DNA of 64,000 nt from a virus, in the IMG/VR virus record IMGVR_UViG_3300042291_001073, positions 1 to 64,000 of that record; one strand, given 5' to 3'. Shown here in pieces: positions 1 through 7,938 of this stretch. The notes under the pieces are model-generated. The model was given only the letters and a program-made list of their open reading frames with translations, did no database searches and was not told the origin of the DNA. The position numbers were made by a program, and so were the translations under genes. Numbering within the stretch: the stretch's first letter is position 1; every line of letters begins with the position of its first letter.

Positions 1-47
1 TCGCAAAATGGGCAGTGGTACTTCGACCACACAATTGCTTTAGTCAT
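1..47 (-). CDS. grx: Glutaredoxin-like protein, N-terminal fragment (cut by window edge)
   Basis: Only the first 15 codons are in the window: MTKAIVWSKYHCPFC. A short beta strand followed by a C-P-F-C dithiol (residues 12-15) is the glutaredoxin active-site pattern. The ATG at 45-47 has a GGAAG ribosome-binding site about 5 nt upstream and lies 10 nt after the nrdB stop, so this is the last gene seen in the nrdA-aldolase-nrdB run. By family knowledge such proteins re-reduce the C-terminal cysteines of class I ribonucleotide reductase, and the position fits that job. Thioredoxin or NrdH cannot be excluded from 15 residues. Confidence 0.75.
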   Translation of the reverse strand, partial: MTKAIVWSKYHCPFC

Positions 48-57
48 TTTTACTTCC

Positions 58-1158
58 TTATAGATCTGGTAGTTCTTCATAGCTAACTGAATCACTCATA
101 ACACCAATAACATAATTGGTGCTTTCGTTTTCTTGTAATGCAGTTTGTTTCTTATTGATATTAACATGCTTGTTAAACCAAGGGATAGGGCTCATCTTTG
201 GATGTTCTGCTAGGTACTTGATGCCAATTTCTTTTAGTCTAGTAAATGCAGTATAGTCAACAAAGTCTTTCAATATGCTGGCGTTCAATCCAATGACCAC
301 ACCTTTCTTGAACAAGTATTCAGCCCAGGCCTTTTCTTCTTGAATGACTTCCATATACATAGCGTATACTTCTGCTTCACACTCTTTTTCAATTTCAATA
401 AAGTCTGGATCGTCTTTGGTTACATTGTTGATCAACCAACCAGTCCACTCTGCGTGAAGTAATTCGTCTTGCAAAATCAAACTGATGATGTTGCCGTTAC
501 CAATGTAGATTTTATTCTCTACCATAGCAAGTGACGTGGCGAAGGATACCATAAAACGTAGAGCTTCGAGTGCGTATGATGCATGTAGGGCCATCCATAT
601 GGCTCGCTTGTGAACGTGTAGTCCAACATCTTCACCCAACTCTTTACGGCTGTTAAGAATATGAAGGTCTTCATAGTAACGACCAACACTAGCAGCCATA
701 CCAGCAATTTCAGCCGTGTCGTGAATCTTGTTAAACTCATCTTTAGGTACTCCGTAGACGTTACGAATAATGTGACTATAGCTCTTGCTGTGAATACTTG
801 TTTCGAAGAAACTCCAAGTAAGTGTTAGTGCTTCAAGTTCTGGAATTGAACAGACTGGTCCAAACACTTGGAAAGGTGCGCGGCCTTGAATACTGTCTAG
901 GGCAGTTTGTCTTAACAGGTTACTGGTAAAGATATGTTTAACAGCATCACTGGCTTCTTTGTGATCCATCTTATCTTTGGTAAGACTAATCTCTTCAGGT
1001 ACCCAGAAAAAGCCACGAGCAAGTTCTTCGTACTTCTGTAGTTTAGGATACTTAACTTCCTCAAAACGTTGCACTGTTACGGGACCAGCAGGGTCTAAGA
1101 ACATAGTTCGTTTAAGGTAATTCGTTTGTTTTGAAAAATTGTATTGTGCTTTTGACAT
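58..1158 (-). CDS. nrdB: Class Ia ribonucleoside-diphosphate reductase, beta subunit
   Basis: This 366-residue protein is the radical-generating subunit that pairs with NrdA to reduce NDPs to dNDPs. Visible di-iron ligands are D88, E119, H123, E198, E232 and H235 (DELLH), and the probable radical tyrosine is Y127 in the segment ETSIHSKSY. The spacing E119-x3-H123 is one residue longer than the E. coli pattern as I recall it (ETIHSRSY), so the exact ligand alignment should be checked. Length is normal for the family. It starts 1 nt after the stop of the small gene upstream, so the cluster is very tight. The conserved core indicates a functional enzyme supplying dNTPs for phage replication. Confidence 0.96.
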   Translation of the reverse strand: MSKAQYNFSKQTNYLKRTMFLDPAGPVTVQRFEEVKYPKLQKYEELARGFFWVPEEISLTKDKMDHKEASDAVKHIFTSNLLRQTALDSIQGRAPFQVFGPVCSIPELEALTLTWSFFETSIHSKSYSHIIRNVYGVPKDEFNKIHDTAEIAGMAASVGRYYEDLHILNSRKELGEDVGLHVHKRAIWMALHASYALEALRFMVSFATSLAMVENKIYIGNGNIISLILQDELLHAEWTGWLINNVTKDDPDFIEIEKECEAEVYAMYMEVIQEEKAWAEYLFKKGVVIGLNASILKDFVDYTAFTRLKEIGIKYLAEHPKMSPIPWFNKHVNINKKQTALQENESTNYVIGVMSDSVSYEELPDL

Positions 1159-1159
1159 A

Positions 1160-1561
1160 TTAAATAACCAATTCCTGCCATGATGCTAAGTCATTGGACC
1201 ATATGTACTTCTTCCCGTCATCAGGTGGAGGTGATGGCGGTTCCCATCCGCATATTGTTTCATTAAATACCCAGCCATTGGGATGGGAAAACTGCATAGC
1301 TTGTGCAATTCTAACCGCACGTTCTTCTGCGGTATATCCTACTAGAGTATGCACATCACGTACTACATCATCGTGGTGTAACTGATATATTGATTCAATT
1401 CTCTCATAAGGTCCTGCAAGCGGCGCAGAGACTCGTTCAAACACTTTTAATGTGTTTGGAAGATTGGCAGGATCAAATTGAGGATTGGCCTGTCTTAGAT
1501 TGTCTTCTAGAATAGGATGATCTACAATCTGTCCGTTGATATATTTTATATATAATTTCAT
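1160..1561 (-). CDS. Unknown small protein in the nrd cluster
   Basis: A 133-residue protein that I do not recognise with certainty. It has a beta-rich N-terminus (KLYIKYINGQIVDHP), a helical middle and a C-terminal proline stretch (WEPPSPPPDDGKKYIW) ending in repeated tryptophans. A W-x-PP-x-W pattern of this kind is seen in small virion or tail-fibre-assembly proteins of T4-like phages, but that is only a resemblance. A strong AAGGAA ribosome-binding site lies about 6 nt before the ATG. It sits between the aldolase and nrdB genes in the same orientation and is probably cotranscribed. No enzymatic motif is visible. Confidence 0.8.
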   Translation of the reverse strand: MKLYIKYINGQIVDHPILEDNLRQANPQFDPANLPNTLKVFERVSAPLAGPYERIESIYQLHHDDVVRDVHTLVGYTAEERAVRIAQAMQFSHPNGWVFNETICGWEPPSPPPDDGKKYIWSNDLASWQELVI

Positions 1562-1579
1562 TGTTATTCCTTTTATAAT

Positions 1580-2215
1580 TTAATACTTACCACTTGCAAG
1601 TACTATTTTGCAAATGTGTTCTAATCGTTCAATATGCTCAAAAGCACGCCATGGACTTGTATCAATGGCAACTACTCCGTGTCCTTTAATACCTACAATG
1701 TCAAAATTAATTGTACCATCTTTTCGAAGCCACAGATTTTCATGACAACGATCAGCAAGCTCTTGACTAATAGGCGGCACATCTCCTACGTTCTTAGCTA
1801 CTTTTGTATAGCGATTTAATTCTGGAAACTCTACACTAACTGTGCTTAGATCAATGCCGGCATGCATGGCCGCAATACAGTAAGTAGGATGAACGTGTAC
1901 AACTACACGAACGTCATTACTATGCTGTCCCATTGCTCGTTGCAAACCAAAATGCAATGGAATTTCTCCACTGGGCTTTAGTTTTTCGCTAATATCAGTA
2001 TAGGGCAGTTCAGTCCAGTTATACCGATTAACTGGTTGATGCAATATGCCAATCTTTTTAAACTGATCCGGCTGTAGTGTTTGCTTACGTACACCACTAG
2101 GTGTGATGTAAAAGTGATCACGGTCGTGATGACGGATACTTACATTGCCATCACGGCTAGTAATCCAATTGCGTTTATACGCATCTAACATCACATCACA
2201 AATTGTTTCCAGCAT
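1580..2215 (-). CDS. Class II aldolase/adducin family protein (FucA-like)
   Basis: A 211-residue protein of the zinc-dependent class II aldolase/adducin family, whose members cleave or epimerise sugar phosphates (fuculose-1-P aldolase, ribulose-5-P epimerase) or act as dehydratases. The family signatures are present in order: DGNVSIR, ITPSG, a catalytic-type Glu in SGEIPLH, the zinc pair HVH in VVHVHPTYC, and the third His in the GHGVVA segment. It is therefore probably catalytic rather than adducin-like; the substrate cannot be told. It lies 15 nt after the nrdA stop and its upstream region overlaps the end of nrdA, so it is embedded in the ribonucleotide reductase cluster. This placement suggests a sugar-phosphate or nucleotide-precursor role, which is inference. 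Confidence 0.85.
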   Translation of the reverse strand: MLETICDVMLDAYKRNWITSRDGNVSIRHHDRDHFYITPSGVRKQTLQPDQFKKIGILHQPVNRYNWTELPYTDISEKLKPSGEIPLHFGLQRAMGQHSNDVRVVVHVHPTYCIAAMHAGIDLSTVSVEFPELNRYTKVAKNVGDVPPISQELADRCHENLWLRKDGTINFDIVGIKGHGVVAIDTSPWRAFEHIERLEHICKIVLASGKY

Positions 2216-2230
2216 TAATATATTCTCAAT

Positions 2231-4555
2231 TTATAACTTACATGCTTCGCAGTCATCGTCTAATTCTTCATAGACTGTTACTGGTGAAAGTGTAATTGCA
2301 CTACTTGTATTTGTCATGTCGGCCTTGGCGCCAACCTTATTAATTAAACTATAGTATATAGTCTTTAGTCCCCATCTGTAAGCCAGCATTAAGTTTTTGG
2401 CAATTACAGTTGCAGGTACTTTGCCTCCTGCATAATTGGCGGGATTATAGAATGTATTTGTTGACAAACTCTGATCAATGTAAACAGCCAATACTGAAGC
2501 TGTCTTCAAATAGTCAACACAATCTTTCTGATCCCACATTAACTGATAACGGTTCTTTAATCTCTTGTATTCTGGTACTACCTGTACAAACGATCCTGCC
2601 TTTGATTCTTTAACACTAATCATTTCCATGGGCATTTCAATTCCGTTAGTACTATTTAATACAACTGAACTAGACTCTACCGGAGCCACAGCCATCAATG
2701 TAGCATTGCGAATACCATACTTCTTCATACGTGCTCGTAACGGTTCCCAATCCATGCTGGGTGTAAAGTCAGTGAGTTCATTAACTCCAGCCTTGCGCCT
2801 TTCCCAGGGAAATACTCCCTTACCGTAGTAAGTGTACTGACTACGTCCGCATGGGCCTCGTTCTTGGGCAAGCTCGACACTGGCTTCAGTAAGGTAGTAG
2901 GCCTGATGTTCCATCCAACGCTTAACTTCTGCTAATGCTTCAGGAGTTCCATATTTGAAACTCTTACGAGCATGCCAGTAAGCAAGATTAGTAATGCCGA
3001 CTCCCAACGGTTCAAAATCTGTATTGGCCAATTTACTTTGTATACTTAGGAAGTCTTGATAGTTTAATAAGTTACTTAAACTACGAACTAGTACACGACA
3101 TGCTTTTCTCATCTCTTGCGGATTTCTGAACGCACCCCAGTTGATTGACCCAAGAGTGCAAAGAGCAATTCGTCCCTCTGGATCTTCAATTCTTTGGAAA
3201 GGTCGGGTGGGTAAAAGTATCTCCTGGCATAGGTTTGATTGATATATTGGGTCCACCGTCGTATCAAAGGGACCCTGGTTGATAACGTTGTCGATGTTGA
3301 CAAGATAAATGCGCCCAGTATCAGTTCTCTCTTTAAGAATTCCATTTTTGAATATCTCATCTGCCGATACAACTTTCTTTTTCTTTGTCTTATCTTGTTC
3401 ATATTGTAGATACAACTTTTCAAATTCTGCGCTGTTACGATAGTAGGCTTCGTATAGGTCTGGAACTTCTGCCGGATCAAATAAACTCATTGTTTCGCCA
3501 CGCTTATAACGATTCCAGAACATGGCATTAACTACTACACTGTAATCCATTTGGCGCACACGAGTTTCGTCTGTTCCTTGATTATTTTTAAGTACAATGA
3601 GATCTTCAAATTGAGCATGCCACACTGGGAATGTAACCGTACAGCTGGCATTGCGTATGCCGCCCTGACTGCATGATCTTAAATCAGCAAACCATTTCTT
3701 TAGGAATGGTATCATACCCGTATGTTTGATTTCACCATTGCGAATTGGGGCGCCTAACGGTCTGATTCTGCCTATTTCGAGACCAATACCGGCTCGTTTT
3801 GAGGCATATTTGGCCATCATTTCGCCTGCGGCGAATATCGAATCAAGGGTATCGTCACTGCTAATAAGCACACAACTACTGAACTGTTTAGTTGTAGTAC
3901 CGAGGCCAGCAAGCACAGGAGTAGCGAGAGTAAAATGACCATCGGACGCACATTCATAATATTCCTTTACTAATTTTAATCTAGTTTCTTTAGGTTCACT
4001 GTGAAACGCAGTTGCGGCGGCAATAGCGTAACGAACCTGTGGGGTTTCATAAATTTGTCCTGTAGCACGATTTTGTACAAGATATTTTTCTGCTAGTTGG
4101 GCAATGGCAGCAAAAGTGTAACCTTCATCTTTATCGTGATCTAAAAATAAATCAATGATCTTCCATTCGTCTTCAGTGTACCAATCTAGTAATTCACTAG
4201 TATACATTCCAGATTTAATGTTCTTCTGTACAATTTCATATAGGGGAGGAGGATCGTATGCACCGTATACTTCTTTGCGTAACATACTAACACGTTGCCT
4301 GCCTGCTACATATTGATAGTTAACATTGTTAATTTCTGGGTTTTCAGTTTCGTCAATTAAATTAACCATGGCCTTGAGCAATAACTCATCTATGGTCTGA
4401 GTAGTCATTCCGTCGTGCAATTCTATTTGTGCTTTAATTTCAATCATTGATGGACTAACTCCATCAATGCCTCTGCAGCCGTGGGCTACCTGTCTCTGTA
4501 TTTTTGCGATATCTAACGGGACACGATGCCCATTACGCTTGACCACTGTGATCAT
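2231..4555 (-). CDS. nrdA: Class Ia ribonucleoside-diphosphate reductase, alpha subunit
   Basis: This 774-residue protein is the catalytic subunit. It begins with an ATP-cone allosteric domain (VVKRNGHRVPLDIAKI at the N-terminus). The barrel has the three active-site cysteine contexts QFSSCVLI, SNLCQEI and IALCTLGSIN, the radical-relay tyrosine pair in KTIYY, and a C-terminal redox pair C769/C772 in CEACKL. All are consistent with a class I enzyme re-reduced by a glutaredoxin or thioredoxin, and a glutaredoxin start lies downstream at 1-47. The ATG follows an AGAGG ribosome-binding site. A late-type box (GGTAAATA, 4587-4594) lies 31 nt upstream, overlapping the previous gene's stop. Confidence 0.97.
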   Translation of the reverse strand: MITVVKRNGHRVPLDIAKIQRQVAHGCRGIDGVSPSMIEIKAQIELHDGMTTQTIDELLLKAMVNLIDETENPEINNVNYQYVAGRQRVSMLRKEVYGAYDPPPLYEIVQKNIKSGMYTSELLDWYTEDEWKIIDLFLDHDKDEGYTFAAIAQLAEKYLVQNRATGQIYETPQVRYAIAAATAFHSEPKETRLKLVKEYYECASDGHFTLATPVLAGLGTTTKQFSSCVLISSDDTLDSIFAAGEMMAKYASKRAGIGLEIGRIRPLGAPIRNGEIKHTGMIPFLKKWFADLRSCSQGGIRNASCTVTFPVWHAQFEDLIVLKNNQGTDETRVRQMDYSVVVNAMFWNRYKRGETMSLFDPAEVPDLYEAYYRNSAEFEKLYLQYEQDKTKKKKVVSADEIFKNGILKERTDTGRIYLVNIDNVINQGPFDTTVDPIYQSNLCQEILLPTRPFQRIEDPEGRIALCTLGSINWGAFRNPQEMRKACRVLVRSLSNLLNYQDFLSIQSKLANTDFEPLGVGITNLAYWHARKSFKYGTPEALAEVKRWMEHQAYYLTEASVELAQERGPCGRSQYTYYGKGVFPWERRKAGVNELTDFTPSMDWEPLRARMKKYGIRNATLMAVAPVESSSVVLNSTNGIEMPMEMISVKESKAGSFVQVVPEYKRLKNRYQLMWDQKDCVDYLKTASVLAVYIDQSLSTNTFYNPANYAGGKVPATVIAKNLMLAYRWGLKTIYYSLINKVGAKADMTNTSSAITLSPVTVYEELDDDCEACKL

Positions 4556-4586
4556 TAAGTAACCTCTTTTTATTGTTCTAAGCTGA

Positions 4587-4594
4587 TATTTACC
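4587..4594 (-). promoter_or_regulatory. T4-type late promoter box upstream of nrdA
   Basis: GGTAAATA on the minus strand, 31 nt before the nrdA ATG, which has its own Shine-Dalgarno. The TAA of the box is also the stop codon (4590-4592) of the upstream gene. It is one of a family of TAAATA-core elements in front of genes across the window, comparable to the TATAAATA box recognised by T4 gp55. Confidence 0.45.
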
Positions 4595-5024
4595 TTGGGG
4601 CGCTAACTTCTATTAGATTTTCTAGTCTAAACGAATCAGGCACTTCGGGTAAAAGAATTGGCCCATTATCACTGTAGTTTATAACCCAATTGTCATCAAT
4701 ATACAGTAAATTATACTGTCTTATTCGATTAGAGTCAACTAATGTTCTCAGTTCAATCTTACTATCTTTAAATTTTTTTGTCAATTTCAAAGTCCAGCCA
4801 ATCATTAGTGCTTTAGTAAAATCATCATATCTATTTTCTACAATAATTTCCCAAGGGCTAGGCCAGCTTTTTTGGTAGTACGGGTCTACACTTTTATTAT
4901 GGGGAGTGAAGGGAGCCAGATGCCAAAAATCCCATACAGTTTGTAAAGGATCTTCAACTTCGTCTAACTTTCTTCTATGATCTGCCCACTCTGTTAATCT
5001 ACTATCTACAGGTTGGTTAAACAT
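4590..5024 (-). CDS. Unknown protein upstream of nrdA
   Basis: A 144-residue protein of unknown function. It is rich in aromatic residues (WDFWHLAPFTPHNKS, SWPSPWEIIVENRYDDF) and appears soluble and alpha/beta; no catalytic motif stands out. Proteins with this kind of aromatic N-terminal half occur as uncharacterised genes in T4-like phages, but I recognise only the general look. The ATG is preceded by AAGGA about 6 nt upstream. It starts 7 nt after the tailspike stop and ends 34 nt before nrdA. It could be cotranscribed with either side. Confidence 0.8.
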   Translation of the reverse strand: MFNQPVDSRLTEWADHRRKLDEVEDPLQTVWDFWHLAPFTPHNKSVDPYYQKSWPSPWEIIVENRYDDFTKALMIGWTLKLTKKFKDSKIELRTLVDSNRIRQYNLLYIDDNWVINYSDNGPILLPEVPDSFRLENLIEVSAPR

Positions 5025-5031
5025 TTTTTCC

Positions 5032-6798
5032 TTACAGCATTAATCTTGTTTGCATTTCTACTCGAACAATCGAAGTTAATGTTGGATTAACACCTAATAA
5101 CTCATAATATTTATAAGTAGGTTCAACAGTAACTCCCCAATATAAGCCGCCGTCAGATCCAGATGCGTTGTAGTCATCGTGTAAGCTAACATCGCTCGGA
5201 GTAGCGCCTGGCCTGATATAAACTTGTAGAACTCCCATTGTATTGATCAAGCCGTCATTTGACGTGCAGTTATATTTTAAATTTAAATATTGTGCTTCGC
5301 TAGTTATAGGCAATCTCATGATCGTTGTTGCAGTATTGGCAATTAAAGTCGATGTAGTTACTGAATTAAGATCTATAGTGGCTCTACCCTCTATTAGTGG
5401 ATAGTATGTATATGTTGTTCCAAAATTTGAATTTTGAAAAAGTTCTCTGCCAAAATAATCATTAACGCTGGCATTGCCTTTAGTTGCAAATTTTATAACA
5501 GAAGTTCCTACGCTGTTGCTGCCTTCGACTATTCCTTGATCCCCAACTCTAATAAAAGAATTATTTTCGCTAACGTGGAAAGTGGCTGCGCCGTTTCTAT
5601 TAGGTCCGACAAAAATTCCTTGATTGTAAATATTTTGAAATTTGTTGTTTACAATTCTAGCATAGGTAGGTCCGTTAGTTGCTACTACGTTGGTAGTAGT
5701 ACTGAATGCGGTGCCGTATGTTGAATAGTTAAAACTATTATTTTGAATTACAATATTGTTAGTATCATAATTTGATCTGACGCCATAATATAGCCCTTCA
5801 AACTGACATTTGTCAATTAGAATGTTTTCAGAGGTACATGCATTGTATCCCCTAATGTCTATTCCTGTGTAGCCTGGTCCAACAGCTGGGTTGAGTAAGG
5901 ACGTATATGTTCCTTGAAATTTTACTTCCCGAATAATTGCATTATCTACACAGTCTAAACTTATAAGAGCTAAGTTCGGATTAGACGGACTAGACACAGT
6001 GTATCGAAGGGTCATGCCTTCAATGTGAATATTCTTAGGTTGGCCTGGACCAGTTATTGACAGTGTTAGACTGCTTGTATTAAGAGCGTCAAACTCTCCG
6101 TGGTCGTAATTATTTTCTGAATGTTCACTTCTTCTGCCCTTCCAGTCAACAGTTTGAAAAATACCACTACCTGCTGTAATATCTTCAATGATAGTTTTGT
6201 CTATGCCTTCACCAATAATAACTGTATCTCTAGGAATCTTTAATGTCTGTCCTATCTTATAGATACCTGCAGGGAAGAATAATTTTTTATTATATCGCAA
6301 CGATACTTCAGTATCGTACTGAGTAGCAGTATTGTAGATATCCATGTCTAGAAATAAATGATCAATAGCTGTTTGTAAGGCAATGCTGCAATCAATAGAA
6401 TCAGTTGCTGTAGTACCAACTACTCCAAAATCTGCAACACTGACAAAATCGTCTAATTTATTCTGTACACTTCTTGTAACTCTATCATTAACGGTTGGTG
6501 CAAATCCTAATATATAAGTTGAGGAAGTAATTGTTTCTGACTGATCAATATTCCAGACATAATTTGTTGTAGTATTGAGCATTCCACTAGATACAAAACT
6601 AGTGAATAAACGAACATCGTTTTCAGTCAATACTCGTATATTAGCATCACGAGCTCCGCCGTCTTCTCTTTTTAAACCAATGTATAAGGTTTCATTATCT
6701 GTTGCCCAAGCAAATTCACCACCTGCTAGCTGCGGAATGCCTGTTTGATTTTCTTGTCCTCTTCGGACTTGTATTTTTGCTATCTCAATAACGGCCAT
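5032..6798 (-). CDS. Tailspike/tail fibre with beta-helix (pectate-lyase-like) domain
   Basis: A 588-residue structural protein. Residues 1 to about 60 form an N-terminal attachment-type module (IAKIQVRRGQ...LAGGEFAWATDNETLYIGL) also found in other fibres of this window. A pectate-lyase/glycoside-hydrolase-28-type parallel beta-helix begins near residue 112 (VADFGVVGTTATDSIDCSIALQTAIDHL) and runs through repeated short Asn-rich turns (NNIVIQNNSFNYST, IVNNKFQNIY). The C-terminal approx. 100 residues look like a beta-sandwich. By family knowledge such tailspikes bind or degrade surface polysaccharide; I cannot assign catalytic residues. A CATAAATA late box lies 21 nt before the ATG, with a weak GGGGA ribosome-binding site. 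Confidence 0.88.
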   Translation of the reverse strand: MAVIEIAKIQVRRGQENQTGIPQLAGGEFAWATDNETLYIGLKREDGGARDANIRVLTENDVRLFTSFVSSGMLNTTTNYVWNIDQSETITSSTYILGFAPTVNDRVTRSVQNKLDDFVSVADFGVVGTTATDSIDCSIALQTAIDHLFLDMDIYNTATQYDTEVSLRYNKKLFFPAGIYKIGQTLKIPRDTVIIGEGIDKTIIEDITAGSGIFQTVDWKGRRSEHSENNYDHGEFDALNTSSLTLSITGPGQPKNIHIEGMTLRYTVSSPSNPNLALISLDCVDNAIIREVKFQGTYTSLLNPAVGPGYTGIDIRGYNACTSENILIDKCQFEGLYYGVRSNYDTNNIVIQNNSFNYSTYGTAFSTTTNVVATNGPTYARIVNNKFQNIYNQGIFVGPNRNGAATFHVSENNSFIRVGDQGIVEGSNSVGTSVIKFATKGNASVNDYFGRELFQNSNFGTTYTYYPLIEGRATIDLNSVTTSTLIANTATTIMRLPITSEAQYLNLKYNCTSNDGLINTMGVLQVYIRPGATPSDVSLHDDYNASGSDGGLYWGVTVEPTYKYYELLGVNPTLTSIVRVEMQTRLML

Positions 6799-6819
6799 GG
6801 AAATATCCCCTGTATGGGA

Positions 6820-6827
6820 TATTTATG
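6820..6827 (-). promoter_or_regulatory. T4-type late promoter box for the tailspike gene
   Basis: CATAAATA followed by TCCC on the minus strand, 21 nt before the tailspike ATG at 6798. It matches seven of eight positions of the T4 late consensus TATAAATA and leaves room for a short leader with a ribosome-binding site. It lies in the 40-nt gap after the exonuclease gene. Confidence 0.6.
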
Positions 6828-6838
6828 CGTTGAGATGC

Positions 6839-7561
6839 TTACTTAGCCAAGGCGTAGTATTCTTCTACTTTAGTAAGCCACATATCCTGATACTTGTTAA
6901 AATCTTCAGATTTTAGATCAAACTGCTGATACACTTCACCGCCTACTTTAATGCTGTCATCCCCACGACTACACATAAAGATAACGCCTCGACGCATATC
7001 AGTACCGTAAACTGCATTATGTGCCATAATGTAAGCCATTAGCTGTAAGTAGTAATCTTCAACCCACTCTGCTTTCTTAGGCTTATTTGTCTGCTTGTGA
7101 TCGCATACAGCAGGAACACCCTCGTATACACCCACTAGGTCAGTAGTTCCACTATATAAACCTGGAAAGTATAAACTTTGTTCCATGGCCCATACTTCAT
7201 CCATTTTGCTTAGGCCGTTAAGGATAATTTGATCTGCCATTGCATTGGCTTTGATATGAACTGGGTTATTACCCGGCTGTCGTTGCTCTCCAATTAGGAA
7301 ACGTTCTAAATTGGCGTGCATTGCTGTTCCAACTCCAGCAGCCTCTGTAGTAATTTGTTGTGCTTTCTCAACACCAACACGTTTCTTCCATTCGTTTAAG
7401 TGTGTCATATCCTTAGTTGCCGAAAGGATAGTAGTAACGCTAGGTAGGCTCTCCCCATCCGGTGTACGATATACACGTTTGCGAGTAACAGGATCATTAA
7501 CCTGTACGCAGTTTTTATATTGGAATCGTTCAACGAACGGAGGGGGAGTATAGATTGTCAT
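6839..7561 (-). CDS. PD-(D/E)XK-family exonuclease (MGME1/T4-like phage exonuclease type)
   Basis: A 240-residue nuclease. The motifs seen in order are LPSVTTILSATKD (residues 39-51), the helix GTAMHANLERF (78-88), E127, the metal-binding YSGTTDLVG with D141, the core D-x-K at D154-K156 (CDHKQ), and the Q-containing helix YYLQLMAYIMAH. This order is typical of RecB-like PD-(D/E)XK exonucleases that occur in T4-like aquatic phages and resemble mitochondrial MGME1. The role is DNA end processing in replication or recombination. It has its own consensus sigma70 promoter directly upstream and no Shine-Dalgarno, so it is probably expressed early, in contrast to the late structural genes around it. 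Confidence 0.87.
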   Translation of the reverse strand: MTIYTPPPFVERFQYKNCVQVNDPVTRKRVYRTPDGESLPSVTTILSATKDMTHLNEWKKRVGVEKAQQITTEAAGVGTAMHANLERFLIGEQRQPGNNPVHIKANAMADQIILNGLSKMDEVWAMEQSLYFPGLYSGTTDLVGVYEGVPAVCDHKQTNKPKKAEWVEDYYLQLMAYIMAHNAVYGTDMRRGVIFMCSRGDDSIKVGGEVYQQFDLKSEDFNKYQDMWLTKVEEYYALAK

Positions 7562-7568
7562 AAACTTA

Positions 7569-7597
7569 ATTATAACAACTTTAACTCAGGATGTCAA
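7569..7597 (-). promoter_or_regulatory. Consensus sigma70 promoter for the exonuclease gene
   Basis: Minus strand: TTGACA at 7592-7597, exactly 17 nt spacer, TATAAT at 7569-7574, then 7 nt to the ATG at 7561. Both hexamers match the bacterial consensus exactly. The TGA stop of the upstream gene (7594-7596) lies inside the -35 hexamer. Transcription is predicted to start at or within a base or two of the A of the ATG, giving an essentially leaderless mRNA. Confidence 0.85.
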
Positions 7598-7938
7598 ATA
7601 TTTGGCTTTAATTGTTTGGCATTGCTAGATGCCATGGCCGATACAGCAGGGCTAGCGCCTACTTCAGCTGGTTGTTCTTTGTCTTGATTGGCTGTTTTGG
7701 TCTTTAGTAAGACAGCGCCATTATCTAATATATCGGCAATAACGTCACCGGCTGGGTCAACTGCATTTTTAAGTGCAATTAATCCATCCGGTGTACTGAT
7801 ACCTAAGCCAAACGGTTTAATCAATTTCATAACAACGGCAAATGGCAAAGTTGAACTTTGCCCTGCCCTGTTTGCTTGACCTTGTAGAACTGCTAGAACA
7901 TCTCTAGCACTGCCTAGGTCTACTTCTAATAATCTCAT
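7594..7938 (-). CDS. Unknown small protein
   Basis: A 114-residue protein with no recognised domain. The first 80 residues are compact and hydrophobic (DVLAVLQGQANRAG, FAVVMKLIKPFGLGIS, DGLIALKNAVDPAGDVIADIL), and the C-terminus is an Ala/Ser/Gln-rich low-complexity tail. The start codon overlaps the stop of the upstream 493-residue gene (ATGA at 7935-7938), so it is probably translated by coupling. Its own stop is inside the exonuclease promoter. It may work with the upstream protein, which is inference from the overlap only. Confidence 0.8.
   Translation of the reverse strand: MRLLEVDLGSARDVLAVLQGQANRAGQSSTLPFAVVMKLIKPFGLGISTPDGLIALKNAVDPAGDVIADILDNGAVLLKTKTANQDKEQPAEVGASPAVSAMASSNAKQLKPNI

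Noticed and set aside
3109-3480. Alternative 123-residue frame within nrdA
   Set aside because: Overlaps conserved NrdA coding sequence in another frame; basic random-like composition.
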